A stretch of 64,000 nt of DNA from an uncultured Methanobrevibacter sp. (GCF_902769175.1 NZ_CACXNW010000006.1:1-64000); one strand, 5' to 3'. Shown: positions 45,502 through 58,098, counted from the stretch's first letter. Numbers and translations: made by a program. The notes: generated by a model not told the origin, from the letters alone.

Positions 45502-48500
45502 CTATGGATGAATGTAAATACTGGATCCGTTAACATCTGCAGTGTTGCCTTGGAGGGTACACATTACTGGAGTATTGATACCTTCATAAATATAGATGGC
45601 TCCACCATTATTTTTTGCATGATTGCCAGTGAAGGTAGAATATTGTGCAAAAGTTTTGTAAACTGCACCACCATTATTTGCATTATTATTGTTAAAGTTA
45701 CAGTTGTTTGCATTACCCTCAGACATTGCTCCACCACTATTTTTTGCAGTGTTATTGGTGAAATTACAGTTGTCTGCAGAAGTGCGGGCGATTGCTCCAC
45801 CTTCAATTGCATCATTATCAGCGAAGATGCAGCCTGTTGCAGTACCATAATACATAGCTCCACCACTATTTTTTGCAGTGTTGTTTGTAAAGATACTATC
45901 ACATGCAACAGAATCAAACATTGCTCCACCGTCAAATTCTGCCCTGTTGAAATCAAAGCTACAATTGTTTGCATAACCGCTCTTAATGGCACCGCCAAAA
46001 GAATAAGCAACATTGAGATTAAAGATACAGCCAGTTGCATTGCCTCCAAACATTGCTCCACCATAATCTGCTCTGTTGTCATAGAAATAAGAGTTGTTTA
46101 CATTACAGCAATACATGGCTCCACCATTTTTCGCTTTGTTTGAAGTGAAGTTACAATTGTCTGCTTCGGCATTATATAATGCTCCTCCATATTCTGCATT
46201 GTTAGAGACAATGATACAGTTAATTGCAGAGCCGCCTTTCATAGCACCTCCTAATTTTTTAGCAGAATTGAGGTTAATGATACAATTCATTGCAGTTGTA
46301 TTGAACATGGCTCCACCATCATTATCAGCACTATTTCCAGTAATGGTACAGTTAATTGCAGTAGAGTTATACAAAGCACCACCATTATTTTCTGCAGTAT
46401 TGTTGATAAGGCTACAGTTGATTGCTTGAGAAGAATCCATAGCTCCACCATTGCCTCCAATATTGCCAATGAAAGTAGAATTGACTGCTCTTGACTTAGA
46501 TAATGCACCAGCCCTATTGCCTGCAGTGTTGTTGATTAGTGTACATCCAACTACAGTACCATCAATCATAACTCCAGCATCCCATGAGGCTGAGTTACCA
46601 GTGAAGGTACAGTTGGTTGCAGAGCCTTCAAACATCGCTCCACCATTTTCAGCAGAGTTACCAGTGAAGGTACAGTTGGTTGCAGACCCAGCTTTCATAG
46701 CACCACCAAATTGAGCAGAATTGCCAATAAAGATACTGTCGGTGCATTAACATCAGCCATTGCTCCTCCACGATCTTTTGCAGTGTTGTTGATGAAGGTA
46801 CAGTTGGTTGCTTTACCATTACACATTGCTCCACCATTTTCAGCAGAGTTACCAGTGAAGATACAGTTGGTTGCTTCACCACGACACATTGCTCCACCAA
46901 AAAATCCAGAGTTGTTGATGAAGGTACAGCCGATTGCATTACTATCAGAGATTGCTCCACCAAAAAATCCGGAGTTGTTGATGAAGGTACAGTAGATTGC
47001 TTTACCATCACTCAATGCTGCAACATATTCAGAATTATGGTGTCCCATGAAAGTACAATTGATAGCAGTACCTGATTGAATTCCTGAACACATCTTCGCA
47101 TCATTACCATTAAAAATACAATTAGTAGCAGTGCCCCCATACATTGCACCACCCATAATTCCTGCAGAGTTTTTATTGAATGTACAGTTGATTGATTTAC
47201 CACCATTCACAGCTCCACCTTGATTATATGCATAGTTGCCAACAAAGATACAACCTGTTGCATTACAACCATTCAATGCTCCACCTTCTTTGTATTCTGC
47301 TCGGTTGTTATGGAAAGTGGAGTTGATAGCAATACCGTCAGACATAGCTCCACCATTTATTGCACTGCTGCCATAGAATGAACAGTTGATTGCAGTACCA
47401 GCATGCAAAGCTCCACTTACACCAAGGGCAGAATTGCCATTGAATGCACAATTGATTGCAGTACCCTGATACATTGCTCCTCCACCAGAGTGTGCTTTGT
47501 TGCTATTGAAGTTACAATTGATTGCATTGACGTTATATAATGCTCCCCCATATCTTGATGAATAGATGTTTGTGAAGTTAGAGTTTTCCACAGCACAGTT
47601 AGCATTAGGTGCATTAATAGCTCCACCATTTGCGAATTTATATCCATTTATGAAATTAATGTTTAGGAATTTCACACAGGCACCTTCGCATATTTCAAAG
47701 AGACCTGCCATATATGCACCATCTATAGTCATCCCATTACCATTTATAGTCACATTACGATTGACGGGAACACCATTTCTAAAAGGAGAATCATCAGCAT
47801 CAGTTCCGCTAAAGAGATAGTATCGGGCTAAAGTGATCTCATCTTTATCGTTTCCGTTAATATCCTTTTCTAAATCAGTGAAGGAAGCTACAGGTAAGTT
47901 AATGAAGATACAGTTGTTTGAACTGCCTCCATACATATTTGGATCATATTGTGCAGTATTGCCCCTAAAGATACAGTTGTTTGCACTGCCTCCCCACATT
48001 GCTCCAGCTTTATTTCTTGCAGAGTTGCTGGTGAAGTTACAATAGTTAGCATTACCAACTTTTATTGCTCCTGCAGCGTATGCATAGTTAGCATAGAAGT
48101 TACAATTGTTTGCGGTTCCACCTCTCATTGCTCCACCAGTGTTTCCAGTGTTATGGCTGAAAGTACAGTTGTTTGCAGTACCATAGTACAATACCCCCTG
48201 CATCACGTTGTGCACTGTTGCGGTTGAAATTACACTTGTCTGCAGTACCATAGTACATCACTCCACCGTCACGTCCTGCAGAGTTGAAGTTGAAATCACA
48301 TTTTTCTGCATCGCTCTTGAACAATGCTCCACCATCAGTACCTGCAGTATTGTTATTGAATATGGAATTGCTTGCATCACTGTCAGACATCGCTCCTCCA
48401 AAGGTTGCAGAGTTGCCAGTGAAAGTGCAGCCATCGGCATTGCCCCCCAATACTGCACCACCATAAACTTGGGCAGTGTTGCCAGTGAAAGTACATCCTA

Positions 48501-49602
48501 TGGCATTGCCACCAAATACTGCACCACCATTAAATTCTGCAGTGTTGTTAGTGAATGTACATTTTTCCATAATGCAAGTGCCTTTATAAGGTGCATAAAT
48601 AGCTCCACCATGACCATAAGTATCCTTTCCAGAAGCATTACCATTTATAAAATTCAAGTTCAAGAATTTAACACATGCATTTGGACCAATATCAAATAGA
48701 CGTGCCATATTTGCACCATCAATAGTAATGCCAACACCATTTATAATCACATTACGATTGATGGGAACACCATGAATAAAACTAGAATCCTTGTCTATAT
48801 TAAAGACATACTGCTTAAGTAAAGTGATCTCATCATCATCGTTTCCATTAATGTCATTGTTTAAATCAGAAAAAGACCCATCCTTGGAATCCATAAACAT
48901 AGAATTGATCATATAATAAGGAACCATTGCCCCGCCGGATTTAGAATATTTATCCCTGTAGGTACAATTGATTATAGTACCATATTGTGTAGCTCCACCA
49001 TTATTGTCTGCAATATTGCCAGTGAAGGTAGAGTTTCTAACAACACAAGTATCGTTGTAAGGTGCATTAACAGCTCCACCATTAGCATCAGCACCATTTC
49101 CATAGGCATATCCATTAATGAAATTAATGTTCTCTAATGTCACATTAGCATCTTTGCCTATATCGAATAGGCGTGCCTTATGTAAACCATCTATGGTAAA
49201 GCCATTGCCGTTAATTGATACATTACGATTAATGTAAATACCATGAATAAAACTAGAATCCTTGTCTCTGTTAAAGACATAGTCATGATTTAAACTAATC
49301 TCCTCATTATTGTTTCCGTTAATATCCTTGTTTAAATCAGTGAATGAACCTTTTCCATTAATATTCTTGTCTGAATCAGTGAATGAACCTGATATAACAT
49401 CTAAACTATCAACAAGCTCATTGCTATTGTCATCATTATCAACGCTTAAAGCATCAGCATCTAAGCCATGTTCTAAAATAAAATCTTGATTATCATTAGC
49501 ACCAATGATATCTCCTGCATCGTCTGCAGCATTCACTCCAGAAATGCAAAGTATGCAAACAAGAAATATCATTGCTACATACAAGTATCCTCGAAATTTC
49601 AT
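45502..49602 (-). pseudogene. Giant beta-helix adhesin-like protein, two frameshifts
   Basis: This was one gene of about 1,366 codons. It opens at ATG 49602 after GGAGAA with a signal peptide (YLYVAMIFLVCILCISGVNA). Acidic linkers hold three SFTDLxxDINGNxxDEIxL segments, each followed by VxINGNGxTIDGxxxARLFDI, the usual ALP nodes. More than 35 beta-helix turns follow (CTFTGNSAxxGGAM). The frame shifts in the G run near 48187 (pieces 48151-49602 and 46695-48251) and again by a 1-nt deletion near 46740 (piece 45502-46698). There is no C-terminal Ig or anchor domain, unusual for a surface protein. It was probably an adhesin; homopolymer slips allow read error or phase switching as alternatives to decay. 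Confidence 0.85.
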
Positions 49603-49848
49603 AAAAAATTCTCCATCATTAGAAAAATAATAAGATAAATTTTTATTAAAATTAAAAATTAGATAAAAAAGTCTTTTCGCAAAATAATATCATTTAAACT
49701 TAATGAATTAATACATTTGAAATAAAAAGAATTGAAAAACATATTGATTCAAATATGATTCATCCGTCTTTTATTCAATAAGATTTATTTTTTATCCCCT
49801 TTATCAATATAAATATATCTTATATATACTTAATTTATAATAAGGGGA

Positions 49849-49879
49849 TATATAAAGATTTTCGAGTGCAAGTACTTGC
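49849..49879 (-). promoter_or_regulatory. Promoter of the giant ALP gene (short form of the element)
   Basis: On the minus strand the perfect palindrome GCAAGTACTTGC (49879-49868), an 11-bp gap and TTTATATA (49856-49849). It lacks the 4 central bases of the longer sites but keeps the spacing to TATA. The leader to the ATG at 49602 is about 220 nt. Confidence 0.7.
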
Positions 49880-49974
49880 TTAAAATCGTTAAAAGGGCAA
49901 ATAAGTGATAGAAATTTGTTTTTAATTTTCAAAAAATTGATCAATGTATAATCGTGGAAATAGTTCAAACAAAA

Positions 49975-50125
49975 GAGAAAATAATAAAAAAAACTGAAAA
50001 AGAAAAATGAAAATAAAGAAAAGAAATAATAAAAAAAAACTGAAAAAGAAAAATGAAAATAAAGAAAAGAAATAATAAAAAAAACTGAAAAAGAACAATG
50101 AAAATAAAGATAAAAAAATCAGAAT
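49975..50125. repeat. Three copies of a ~46-bp A-rich unit
   Basis: Units of actgaaaaagaaaaatgaaa followed by ataaagaaaagaaataat recur at about 49993, 50039 and 50084. It lies between the ALP fragment at 50259 and the upstream promoter of the 49602 gene. Frames through it are low-complexity shadows. Confidence 0.7.
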
Positions 50126-50165
50126 AACAATAAAAGAAAAAAAGCAAATAATAGAAAAAGAGAAA

Positions 50166-50198
50166 AAAGAGTTAAAATTATCAATTAAACCCTTTTTT
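50166..50198 (-). terminator. Imperfect hairpin downstream of the ALP fragment
   Basis: On the minus strand GGGTTTAATT...AATTTTAACTC forms an imperfect stem followed by a T-rich run, 60 bp after the stop at 50259. Confidence 0.4.
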
Positions 50199-50258
50199 CA
50201 TTATTTTTAGATTTATGTATTCCCTAATTAAAAAGGACAATCAGTAGCTTTTAAAGTT

Positions 50259-51239
50259 TTAGCTACCCTCTACATAAATTCCATCATCACCAGAAACTCT
50301 TCCAGTGTTATTTATAAAGGTACAGCCTATGTCAGATACAGGTGCAAAGATAAGGTAGAGGGCTCCTCCATAGTCTGCAGTGTTGCTGTTGAAAATGCAG
50401 CTATGTGGATTGCCCTTGAAGATTGCTCCACCATTATGTTTTGCATTGTTTCCAATGAAAGTACAATTATCGGTATTTCCTCCAGCCATAGCTCCTCCAT
50501 TGTTTGCAAGGTTGTTTCTGAAAGTACAGTTGCTTGCATCACCATATCCTATTGCCCCTCCATCTAATTTTGCAGTGTTGTTATCGAAAGTACAATTTCT
50601 TGCAATTCCATGGTACATAGCGCCACCATTGGAGTTTGCAGTGTTGAAGCTGAAGGTAGAGTTGCTTGCATCTACACAAAATATTGCTCCACCATGTTCT
50701 GCTTCGTTAAAGTAAAATATAGATTGAGTAGCAAAACCACCGTTCATAGCACCACCATATGTTTTTGCAATGTTAGAGATAAAAGTGCAGTTGCTTGCAT
50801 TAGCATAGTGCATTCCACCTCCAAAGTTTGCAGTATTGCCGTAGAAGGTAGAGTTGCATGCAGAACCACCATTCATTGCACCTCCAAGTTTGCAGAGTTA
50901 GATACAAAACTACAATTGCTTACAGAACCACCATTCATTGCACCTCCAAGTTTGCAGAGTTAGATACAAAACTACAATTGCTTGCAGAACCACCATTCAT
51001 TGCTCCACCGATGTTTGCAGAGTTGCATGTAAAGTTACAGTTTGTTGCGACAACCCCACATATTGCACCACCATAATCCTTTGCTGTGTTGTCATTGAAA
51101 GTACAGTTGATAGCATTTCCATTCTTCATTGCACCACCTTCAGATTGTGCCTTGTTTCCATTGAAGAGACAATTATTGGCATTGGTACCAAATAAAGCTC
51201 CACCATATTTTGCATTGTTTCCTTCAAAGAAAAGTCTTT
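50259..51239 (-). pseudogene. C-terminal fragment of a beta-helix adhesin-like protein
   Basis: The fragment begins right after a TAA at about 51240 with FEGNNAKYGGALFGTNANNC and runs through some fifteen beta-helix turns to TAA 50259. It has no start codon, ribosome-binding site or signal peptide. The frame shifts within a 62-bp tandem duplication (50877-51000): each copy reads cctccaagtttgcagag, one base short of the pattern of neighbouring turns. It lies directly after the 51251 ALP, in another frame, so it may be its original C-terminus separated by rearrangement, or the end of another ALP. It ends with DDGIYVEGS, without a surface anchor. Confidence 0.75.
50877..51000. repeat. 62-bp tandem duplication inside the ALP fragment
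   Basis: Two nearly identical 62-bp units (starting near 50877 and 50939). Because 62 is not a multiple of 3, and both units carry the same missing base, the deletion predates the duplication. Confidence 0.8.
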
Positions 51240-51250
51240 TTTAATGTATT

Positions 51251-54200
51251 TTAAGCACCTATCTTTGCTTCATTTTTAGAAATAGGCATATCAATGTCAT
51301 CAATGTTGAAAGGACAATCACTGCTAAAGTCGACACGTGGAAGGACTTCAGTCAATATTTCTCCTACCAATTCTAAACCAAGTGAAATTGCACCTAATTT
51401 AACTGCTTCTTTTCCTACTGGTTTTGCTACAGCGGTTCCGAAATATTTTATTCCAATCCAATCTGCAGCATAACCGGTTACACCATCAAATATACCTGCA
51501 ATAATAGACAGGATTATTATGTTACCAACATTGATGTTATGGTCAAACCAAACCTCTTCTACAACCTCTTCACTAGCTGCCAAAAGACCTCCGCCAATAA
51601 AACAAATAATTCCCGCTATAGCTTCCGGCACTCCTGCCAAACTACAGCCGATGGTTAATGCTACACATGCAACAACTTCAGCAGCTCTTAAGGACCATCT
51701 GGCAACTTCACTCGGTTCTTTAACGATCACCTTAATAGGCTTTAAAACAGATGTATCCTCATTATCCTGAATATATGAGTAGGTAATGATGTATTTGCTG
51801 TCCTTTCCAAATCTGAAAACACCTTCTCCATTTCTGCTGTGAGATTCTTGGATTAAGCAGTTGTCTAGAGCTATTTCACTAAAGTCATTATATATTGTTC
51901 CTCCATTATCCTCAGCAGAATTATCCTTAAAGAAAGATAGGCTTATGTTCATTACTCCATAGGTACTAAAGACAGCACCACCATCTTTAGCAGAATTATT
52001 GAAGATATTACAGTGTTGCAATCCAATCATTCCTTTTTCATTATAGAATGCTCCACCTTTATCTTCAGCGTTATTGCTGCTGAAATTTGAGTTGAAACAA
52101 TATACTGTTCCTAATTCGTTATAGATTGCTCCTCCATAATGGCTTGCTTTATTGGATGTAAAGTTACAATAGTTAGCCATGAAGATTCCCTTCTTGTTAT
52201 ATACTGCAGCTCCATTTTTAGCTTTATTGCCGCTAAAGGAGCATCCGGTTACAAATGCATACCCATTTTCATTATTATATATTGCAGCGCCAAAATCACT
52301 GTATAAAGTATGGCTAATCAGATTATTGGAAAAGCTTGAGTTTATAATGGTTAAGGTACCGCAGTTTTTTATTGCTTGATTGAATCTTACAAAATTCATA
52401 TCCTTAATGCAGCAGTAGCATCCATCGGATATCTCTAAAAACATGCTGTCAAAAGCCTTTTCTTCATTATCTTCTACCTTAATTGTAGCACCGTTTCCTT
52501 CAATGAATAGATTTTCCACATCCTTAAGATTTACACAATCATCATATTTGTAGATATTGTATGTATTAGGTGTAAAATTCAAAATCAAATATTTTACATG
52601 TCCTAATATAGGTATAATTTTGAAATAAGTGTTATAATCGGTCATGTCTCTAATGTTGAAGAATACAATATCATCTTCAGCATTCAAGACGATGCATGAT
52701 GCTCCTGTAGATGAATGAATGTTATTCTCATCATTATTGGAAAATCCTGACTTTTCACATTTTTTGTCAGCTTTATTATCTTTAAATGAACATGTAATTA
52801 TACTGGATTGGCTTCCTAAATCATTATAGATTGCACCACCGCTATTTGCACTATTTTTAATGAAGCTGCAATCTACACATTTCAAGATTCCTTTGTTGTT
52901 TATTGCCCCTCCGTTTCCACTAGGATTTACATTTTCCTCAAAGTTTACATTATTAAATTGGCATTTTCCTTGATTGACCACTGGGCAATTGAATTTCTTT
53001 ATTGTAATATTGCTCATCCATATTGTAGCATTAGTATTTGCTTTTAAGAAATGGTGTTTGTTATTTGAGATTATTGTTGCGCCATTACCTCTAATAACAA
53101 TATTCTCATTGAAGTCGGTTTTTATATATGCATCTGCATCATAATCAATGTTAAGTGTTAGGTTTTCCTTAAAGTCAATGAGAATCATATCATATGGAAT
53201 CTTATTAGCTGAAATGTATTCAGTTACGTTTTTAAAGCTTTCCAAATCATAAACTGCAAATCTATATGCAGTTAAATTAGTATTATTGTTCATTGTTATC
53301 ATATATCCATTATCTGACAGTTGAACAACTTTAGATTCGGTTGAGTCAACAATATCCTTTATTGTGAAATTGTCACCACTTTCATTTACCTCATCCTCAT
53401 TTGTATCGGCTATCAAAAACACCTTGCCAACAACATTAACTGGTATGTCATGAGCCTATCTGCAATATTATGGTTATTGCTAAGGCCAATATGAGATATG
53501 GTCAGATTGCCTATGCACTGAATCGCTCCACCGATATTTTTGGCAGTATTGCCTTCGAAAAGGGTATTTTCCAGTTTTGAATTAGATTCAACATCTATTG
53601 CACCTCCAGCATTATCCTCTGCAGTATTGTTAATGAAGTAATTGCAGAAAATGGAATCGTTTCCTTTGGAAAGTGCATTTATGGATTTTGCATATATTGC
53701 TCCTCCGTAGTCTGCTGCAGTGTTCTTGTTGAATGTTGAGTTGACTAAAGTTACGGTTTCTTTGGAGCGTATTGCTCCTCCGTAGCATTGAGATGCTTTT
53801 GCTCCTTTTGCTTGGTTTGATTCGAATAGGCAGTTGTCAAGGTTTACGTCCGTCAACTATTGCATGATTGCCTCTAAAGCATGCATCATTTGCTGTTAGG
53901 CTTCCTTCAACATATAATGCTCCTCCATCATTGTCTTCTGCAGTATTGTCTATGAAGTAATTGCAGAAAATGGAATCGTTTCCTTTGGAAAGCACTTTTA
54001 CGGTTTTTGCATATATTGCTCCTCCGTAGTCTGCTGCAGTGTTCTTGTTGAATGTTGAGTTGATTACTGTTACGGTTTCTTTGGAGCGTATTGCTCCTCC
54101 GTAGCATTGAGATGCTTTTGCTCCTTTTGCTTGGTTTGATTCGAATAGGCAGTTGTCAAGGTTTACGCCGTCAACTATTGCATGATTGCCTTTAAAGCAT

Positions 54201-55510
54201 GCATCATTTGCTGTTAGGCTTCCTTCAACATATAATGCTCCTCCATCATTGTCATTAGCAGTATTGTTAATGAAGAAAGTGCTTATAGCGTTATTTCTCT
54301 TCCTTTCACAATTTATCATTACAGTTCTTGCAGAGATTGCTCCTGCATAATCTGCTGCATAATTGTTCATAAAAGTTGAATTGTCAACATAAACATTTGT
54401 TTCACTATATACTGCTCCACCATAGCACTGGCTGATTTTTGCACCTTTTGCATTATTGGATTTCAATGTTGAATTATAGATATGCACATCTCTTTTACAG
54501 TAGATTGCTCCTCCTTTAACATCTGCAGTATTAGACTCAAAGCTTGATCCTTCAATATTCACAACGCCTTCAGACCAGATTGCTCCACCGTCATCATCTG
54601 CTTCACAATTCTTGAAGGTACAGTTTATGATTGTAAGTGGCAGATTTACGGTATTGTAGATTGCTCCACCATAGTCATCTGCCCAATTGCTTAAGAAAGT
54701 ACAGTTTATGAGAGTGTATTTGGCACATCCGGTAATATATATTGCACCACCCTTATCGGTATTATCGTTATGGCCATTGATTATGCGAAGGTTTTTCAAG
54801 ATGATATTTCCCTTGTTTGAGTAGAATGCACTGCATCCTCCTTCACTTAAGCAATCTAAGGTGTGGCCATGTCCATCAATTGTCAAGCCCTTATTGAATT
54901 GGATTCTTGAACCGTAATGCCCTTTATAATCCCTGTATAAATGTAATGTAGGTCCTGTAGGGGCATTGTTTATCTCTACTTGAAGGTTATCGAAAGTACC
55001 TGGAGTACTGGATTCCTTACTTGGATCATAACTATCTATATATGCCTTAAGCAAAGTGGAATTTAAATCAATAGTACCAATCTTAGGGGGATGAATAACT
55101 ATTTCTGTTTCGTTTGTTGTCCTTGGGCCTTGAATATTTAATTGAGTTCCATTTATTTCTTCAGCCATTGCAACAGTATCATTAAGCTGTGAACTTTGGT
55201 CGACCATATCAAGACTTGAGCTAGAGCTGTTTTCATCAGCACCAGCATTCAAGTCAACCTCATTTTTAGCTTTATAGTCAGATGCTTTGACATTGTCATT
55301 AATGTCAATTTTATGTTCTTCATTAGCTATAATGCCAGAATTATCATTTAGGCCTGAGTTAGGATTCTCATGAATAATGCCAACATTATATGAATCTAAA
55401 TTTTCATTAGGAATCAATCCTGCATCAGAGCCATTATCCGCTGCAAATGCACAATTGATTCCCAATAAAAATATGAAAATCAATATAAAAAAAGTCATTT
55501 TAAGTTTCAT
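51251..55510 (-). pseudogene. Beta-helix adhesin-like protein with hydrophobic C-terminal domain, two frameshifts
   Basis: One gene of about 1,420 codons opening at ATG 55510 with a signal peptide (FFILIFIFLLGINCAFA). After an acidic linker comes a beta-helix built on IINCTFKNC and DDGGAIW turns, with two to three ~107-residue repeats (53842-54480). The frame breaks by a 1-nt insertion at GACGGACGT near 53850, and by a 1-nt deletion near 53450 (pieces 53837-55510, 53413-53856, 51251-53422). The middle has a second beta-helix domain. The last 150 residues differ: ARWSLRAAEVVACVALTIG, GIICFIGGGLLAASEEVVEE, and further Gly/Ala-rich segments through GKEAVKLGAISLGLELVGEI. That resembles membrane-inserting or toxin-like helices more than an anchor. 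Confidence 0.8.
53842..54480. repeat. Tandem ~320-bp repeat inside the ALP gene
   Basis: The unit encoding NLDNCLFESNQAKGAKASQC through LTANDACFRGNHAIVDG occurs twice nearly identically with about a 320-bp period, and a more diverged third copy lies upstream in the gene (to about 54480). The frameshift near 53850 lies at the boundary between copies. Confidence 0.75.
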
Positions 55511-55682
55511 AAGTTTTCACATCCGCAAATATTCTAGATTTTTATAGTTCTCCTTAAGCTTAAAAGTTCTTTAGGAACTAAAGCTCTTTACCATCCCCCA
55601 GGATTTTATTATAACTTTCAATAACCTAAATAATTATATATTTAGGTATACCAAAAGTATATAAGATATATAAACTATATCA

Positions 55683-55718
55683 GATATAAAGTTTTTTGTA
55701 AACAAGTATTTGCTTGCA
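55683..55718 (-). promoter_or_regulatory. Promoter of the 55510 ALP gene (variant element)
   Basis: On the minus strand GCAAGCAAATACTTGT (55717-55702), 11 bp, then TTTATATC (55690-55683). Arms CAAG and CTTG remain; spacing to TATA matches the other sites. Confidence 0.6.
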
Positions 55719-55829
55719 TTGAACATAAATAGCATATTTAAATGCAATTCAAATCATTATATAAGTTAAAATAAGATAGTTCTATTTATTTATCATATTT
55801 AATTGATTATACTACATTATAAGCATTTT

Positions 55830-56060
55830 TCAAATTCTAGTTTAAATCATTATTTTTTTCAAGTATTTTTTTCTTATTTGATTGAAATCTTTAATTTTTT
55901 CAAGCATTTTTTCAGATTATTGTTTAAATCATTAATTTTTTCAAGTATTTTTTCAAATTATAGTTAAATCTTTAATTTTTTCAAGTATTTTTTCTAATTT
56001 GATTCAAATCTTTAATTTTTTCAAGTATTTTTTCAAATTCTCCTTCAAACCATAATTTCT
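55830..56060. repeat. Degenerate tandem repeat, about five units of ~47 bp
   Basis: Units of aatctttaattttttcaagt followed by attttttcaaatt recur from 55830 to 56060 in the divergent region between the ALP (minus) and the Ig-repeat gene (plus). No gene is seen here. Confidence 0.75.
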
Positions 56061-56165
56061 TCAAACTTTTTAAATTTGTTTTTCTTCTTGTTTTCTTCCT
56101 TAATTCATCTTAAATGCTTTATTTTATTAACAAAAAATAATTTTTTATTTATATTTGATTTAAAT

Positions 56166-56201
56166 GCAAGTAAGTACTTGCATACAAAAATAATTATATA
56201 T
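56166..56201 (+). promoter_or_regulatory. Promoter of the Ig-repeat/PG-binding-like gene
   Basis: GCAAGTAAGTACTTGC at 56166-56181, then ATTATATA beginning at 56193 with the standard gap. The TATA box has A in place of the first T. Confidence 0.7.
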
Positions 56202-56246
56202 TATGCCTTTCATAAATTCTTTTTATAATAATTCGAGTTGATTATT

Positions 56247-58094
56247 ATGAAAAACTTAAGTATAAAATTAGCTTGTATATTTATTATTGTTATGTACTGT
56301 TTAGCACCTTTAAGTGCTTTAGATTTAAATCAGAGTGATAATAATACTAAATATTCAAACCAAGATGACAATACTAGCAAAATTGAAGTAAAGAATGAAA
56401 GCATCCCTGTTGATGATTCTCAAAGAGAGATTGTGGATGATAACAGCAGTGATGTAAAAGTGAAAGACGATAAAAAGCTTGCATCTGATGATGATAAAGC
56501 TAATGGAAAATTCATTGATCCAGATTTACATATAAGCATTGCAGACATTGATGTAGGTGAAAGGCCAGTTGTTGAAATTTTTGCCGATGATAAATTCTGT
56601 GGCTATGTTTATCTTACCACTCCTGATTCATGTAGTTTTAAAGAGGTTTATGTTAAAAATGGACATGCTACAGTTACATTAAATGAAAAATACAACCCTG
56701 GAACATACACTGTAGTAGCTACATTTTATGGTAATTTAAAATATAAGTCAAGTGTAGCAAAAACATCCTTTACCGTAAGGAAAATTGATCCTTGCTTAAG
56801 CATATCTGTTGATGATATCAATAAAGGTGAAAGTGCAATTGTAAATGTCAATGCAAATGAGAAATTATACGGTAAAGTTTAGGTTCAATTAAACACTTTA
56901 GGTTCTGTTTACACCGTTAACCTTGTAAAAGGTCATGGTAGTGTTGCTATCGATGATTTAGCAGTAGGAAACTACACAGCTACTGCAAGCTTTGATGGAA
57001 ATAAATATTTCAGGAATGATGAAAGTTCTGCAGACTTTAAGGTAAAGGCAAATGCTGATCCTTGCTTAAGCATAAAAGTAGATGACATTTATGTTGGTCA
57101 ACAAGCAGTTGCTGTAGTTGATGCTAATGAAAGCTTTAATGGTGATGTAAACGTTCAATTTAACACTTTAGGTTCTTCTTACACCGTTAATCTTGTAAAT
57201 GGTCATGGTAGTGTTGCTATCGATGATTTAGCTGCAGGAAACTACACAGCTACTGTAAGCTTTGAAGGTGATGACACCTATATGGCAGACGAAGCTTCCA
57301 CTGACTTTGCGGTTAAGGAAAAATTAAATCCTAACTTAAAAGTTTCAGCAAGTAATATTGTTTATGGTGGAAAAGCTACTGTAACTGTAAGCGCTGATGC
57401 TAAATTCAGTGGTACTGTTGCTGTTTCTGTCGGAACCAAAAACTTTAATGTTAAGGTCACCAATGGAAAAGGTACAGCTACTGTAAGCGGTCTTGCTGTT
57501 GGTACATACACTATAAAAGCTAGCTCTGCTGCAAGTGAAACCTACAATGCCAGCACTGCTTCAAGTACTTTCAAAGTCAATAAGGCAAATGCTAAAATTA
57601 TTGCAAAAGCAAAAACCTTTAATTATGGCGTAAAAACCAAAATATACTCAGTAAGCTTGAAAAGCAGTCAAGGCGCTGCATTGAAAAACCAAAAGATTAC
57701 CATGAAATTAAATGGTAAAACATACAGCGCTAAAACCAATGCAAAAGGTGTTGCTTCTTTCATAATCACTAACTTAAATAAAGTAGGAACCAAAACTGCA
57801 GTTATCAGCTATGCTGGAGATAAAAACTACAACAAGGTTAGTGCTAAAGCAAAAATTACCGTTAAGTTTGTCACCATGAAATTAGGCTGTAAGGACAAGA
57901 CTTTGGTTAAAAAATTGCAAAGAGCATTGAAGAAAAACCATTTCTACATTAAATACAACAGACGCAATTTAATTGTAGATGGTATTTATCGTTTTTTCAC
58001 AAAATGGGCAGTTAAAAAATATCAGCTTGCTAAAGGCTTAAGAGCTACTGGTAATGTTGATTTAAAAACTGCATTAAGACTAAAAATTATTTAA
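56247..58094 (+). pseudogene. Secreted Ig-repeat protein with peptidoglycan-binding-like C-terminus (in-frame TAG)
   Basis: The ATG at 56247 follows GAGTTGAT; a TTG at 56238 in the same frame is less likely. Product: signal peptide (LACIFIIVMYCLAPLSALD), an acidic linker, and four Ig-like (Big_1-type) repeats of about 95 residues, with HGSVAIDDLAxGNYTATxSF repeated. A Lys-rich Ig repeat follows, and finally a PG_binding_1-like domain (DKTLVKKLQRALKKNHFY, DGIYRFFTKWAVKKYQLAKG, LRATGNVDLKT). In archaea with pseudomurein that fold probably binds the wall or glycans. A single TAG at 56880-56882 interrupts the second repeat; the same frame continues to TAA 58094. Comparison with the parallel repeat puts Asn/Tyr there. 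Otherwise it is intact. Confidence 0.8.
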
Positions 58095-58098
58095 GTGA

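Noticed and set aside
45508-48699. Long plus-strand ORFs opposite the ALP genes
   Set aside because: They mirror the repetitive beta-helix code, are rich in Cys/Ser/Thr or Pro in shadow pattern, and have no ribosome-binding sites; each lies fully inside a better minus-strand gene.
49965-50147. Phe-rich minus-strand ORF
   Set aside because: It is a translation of a three-copy A-rich repeat, without start signals.
26827-56882. TAG read as pyrrolysine in the interrupted genes
   Set aside because: TAG is an ordinary stop here (glgC, MATE, thiL and the papain-ALP end with it), and the interrupted positions do not match known pyrrolysine methyltransferases.
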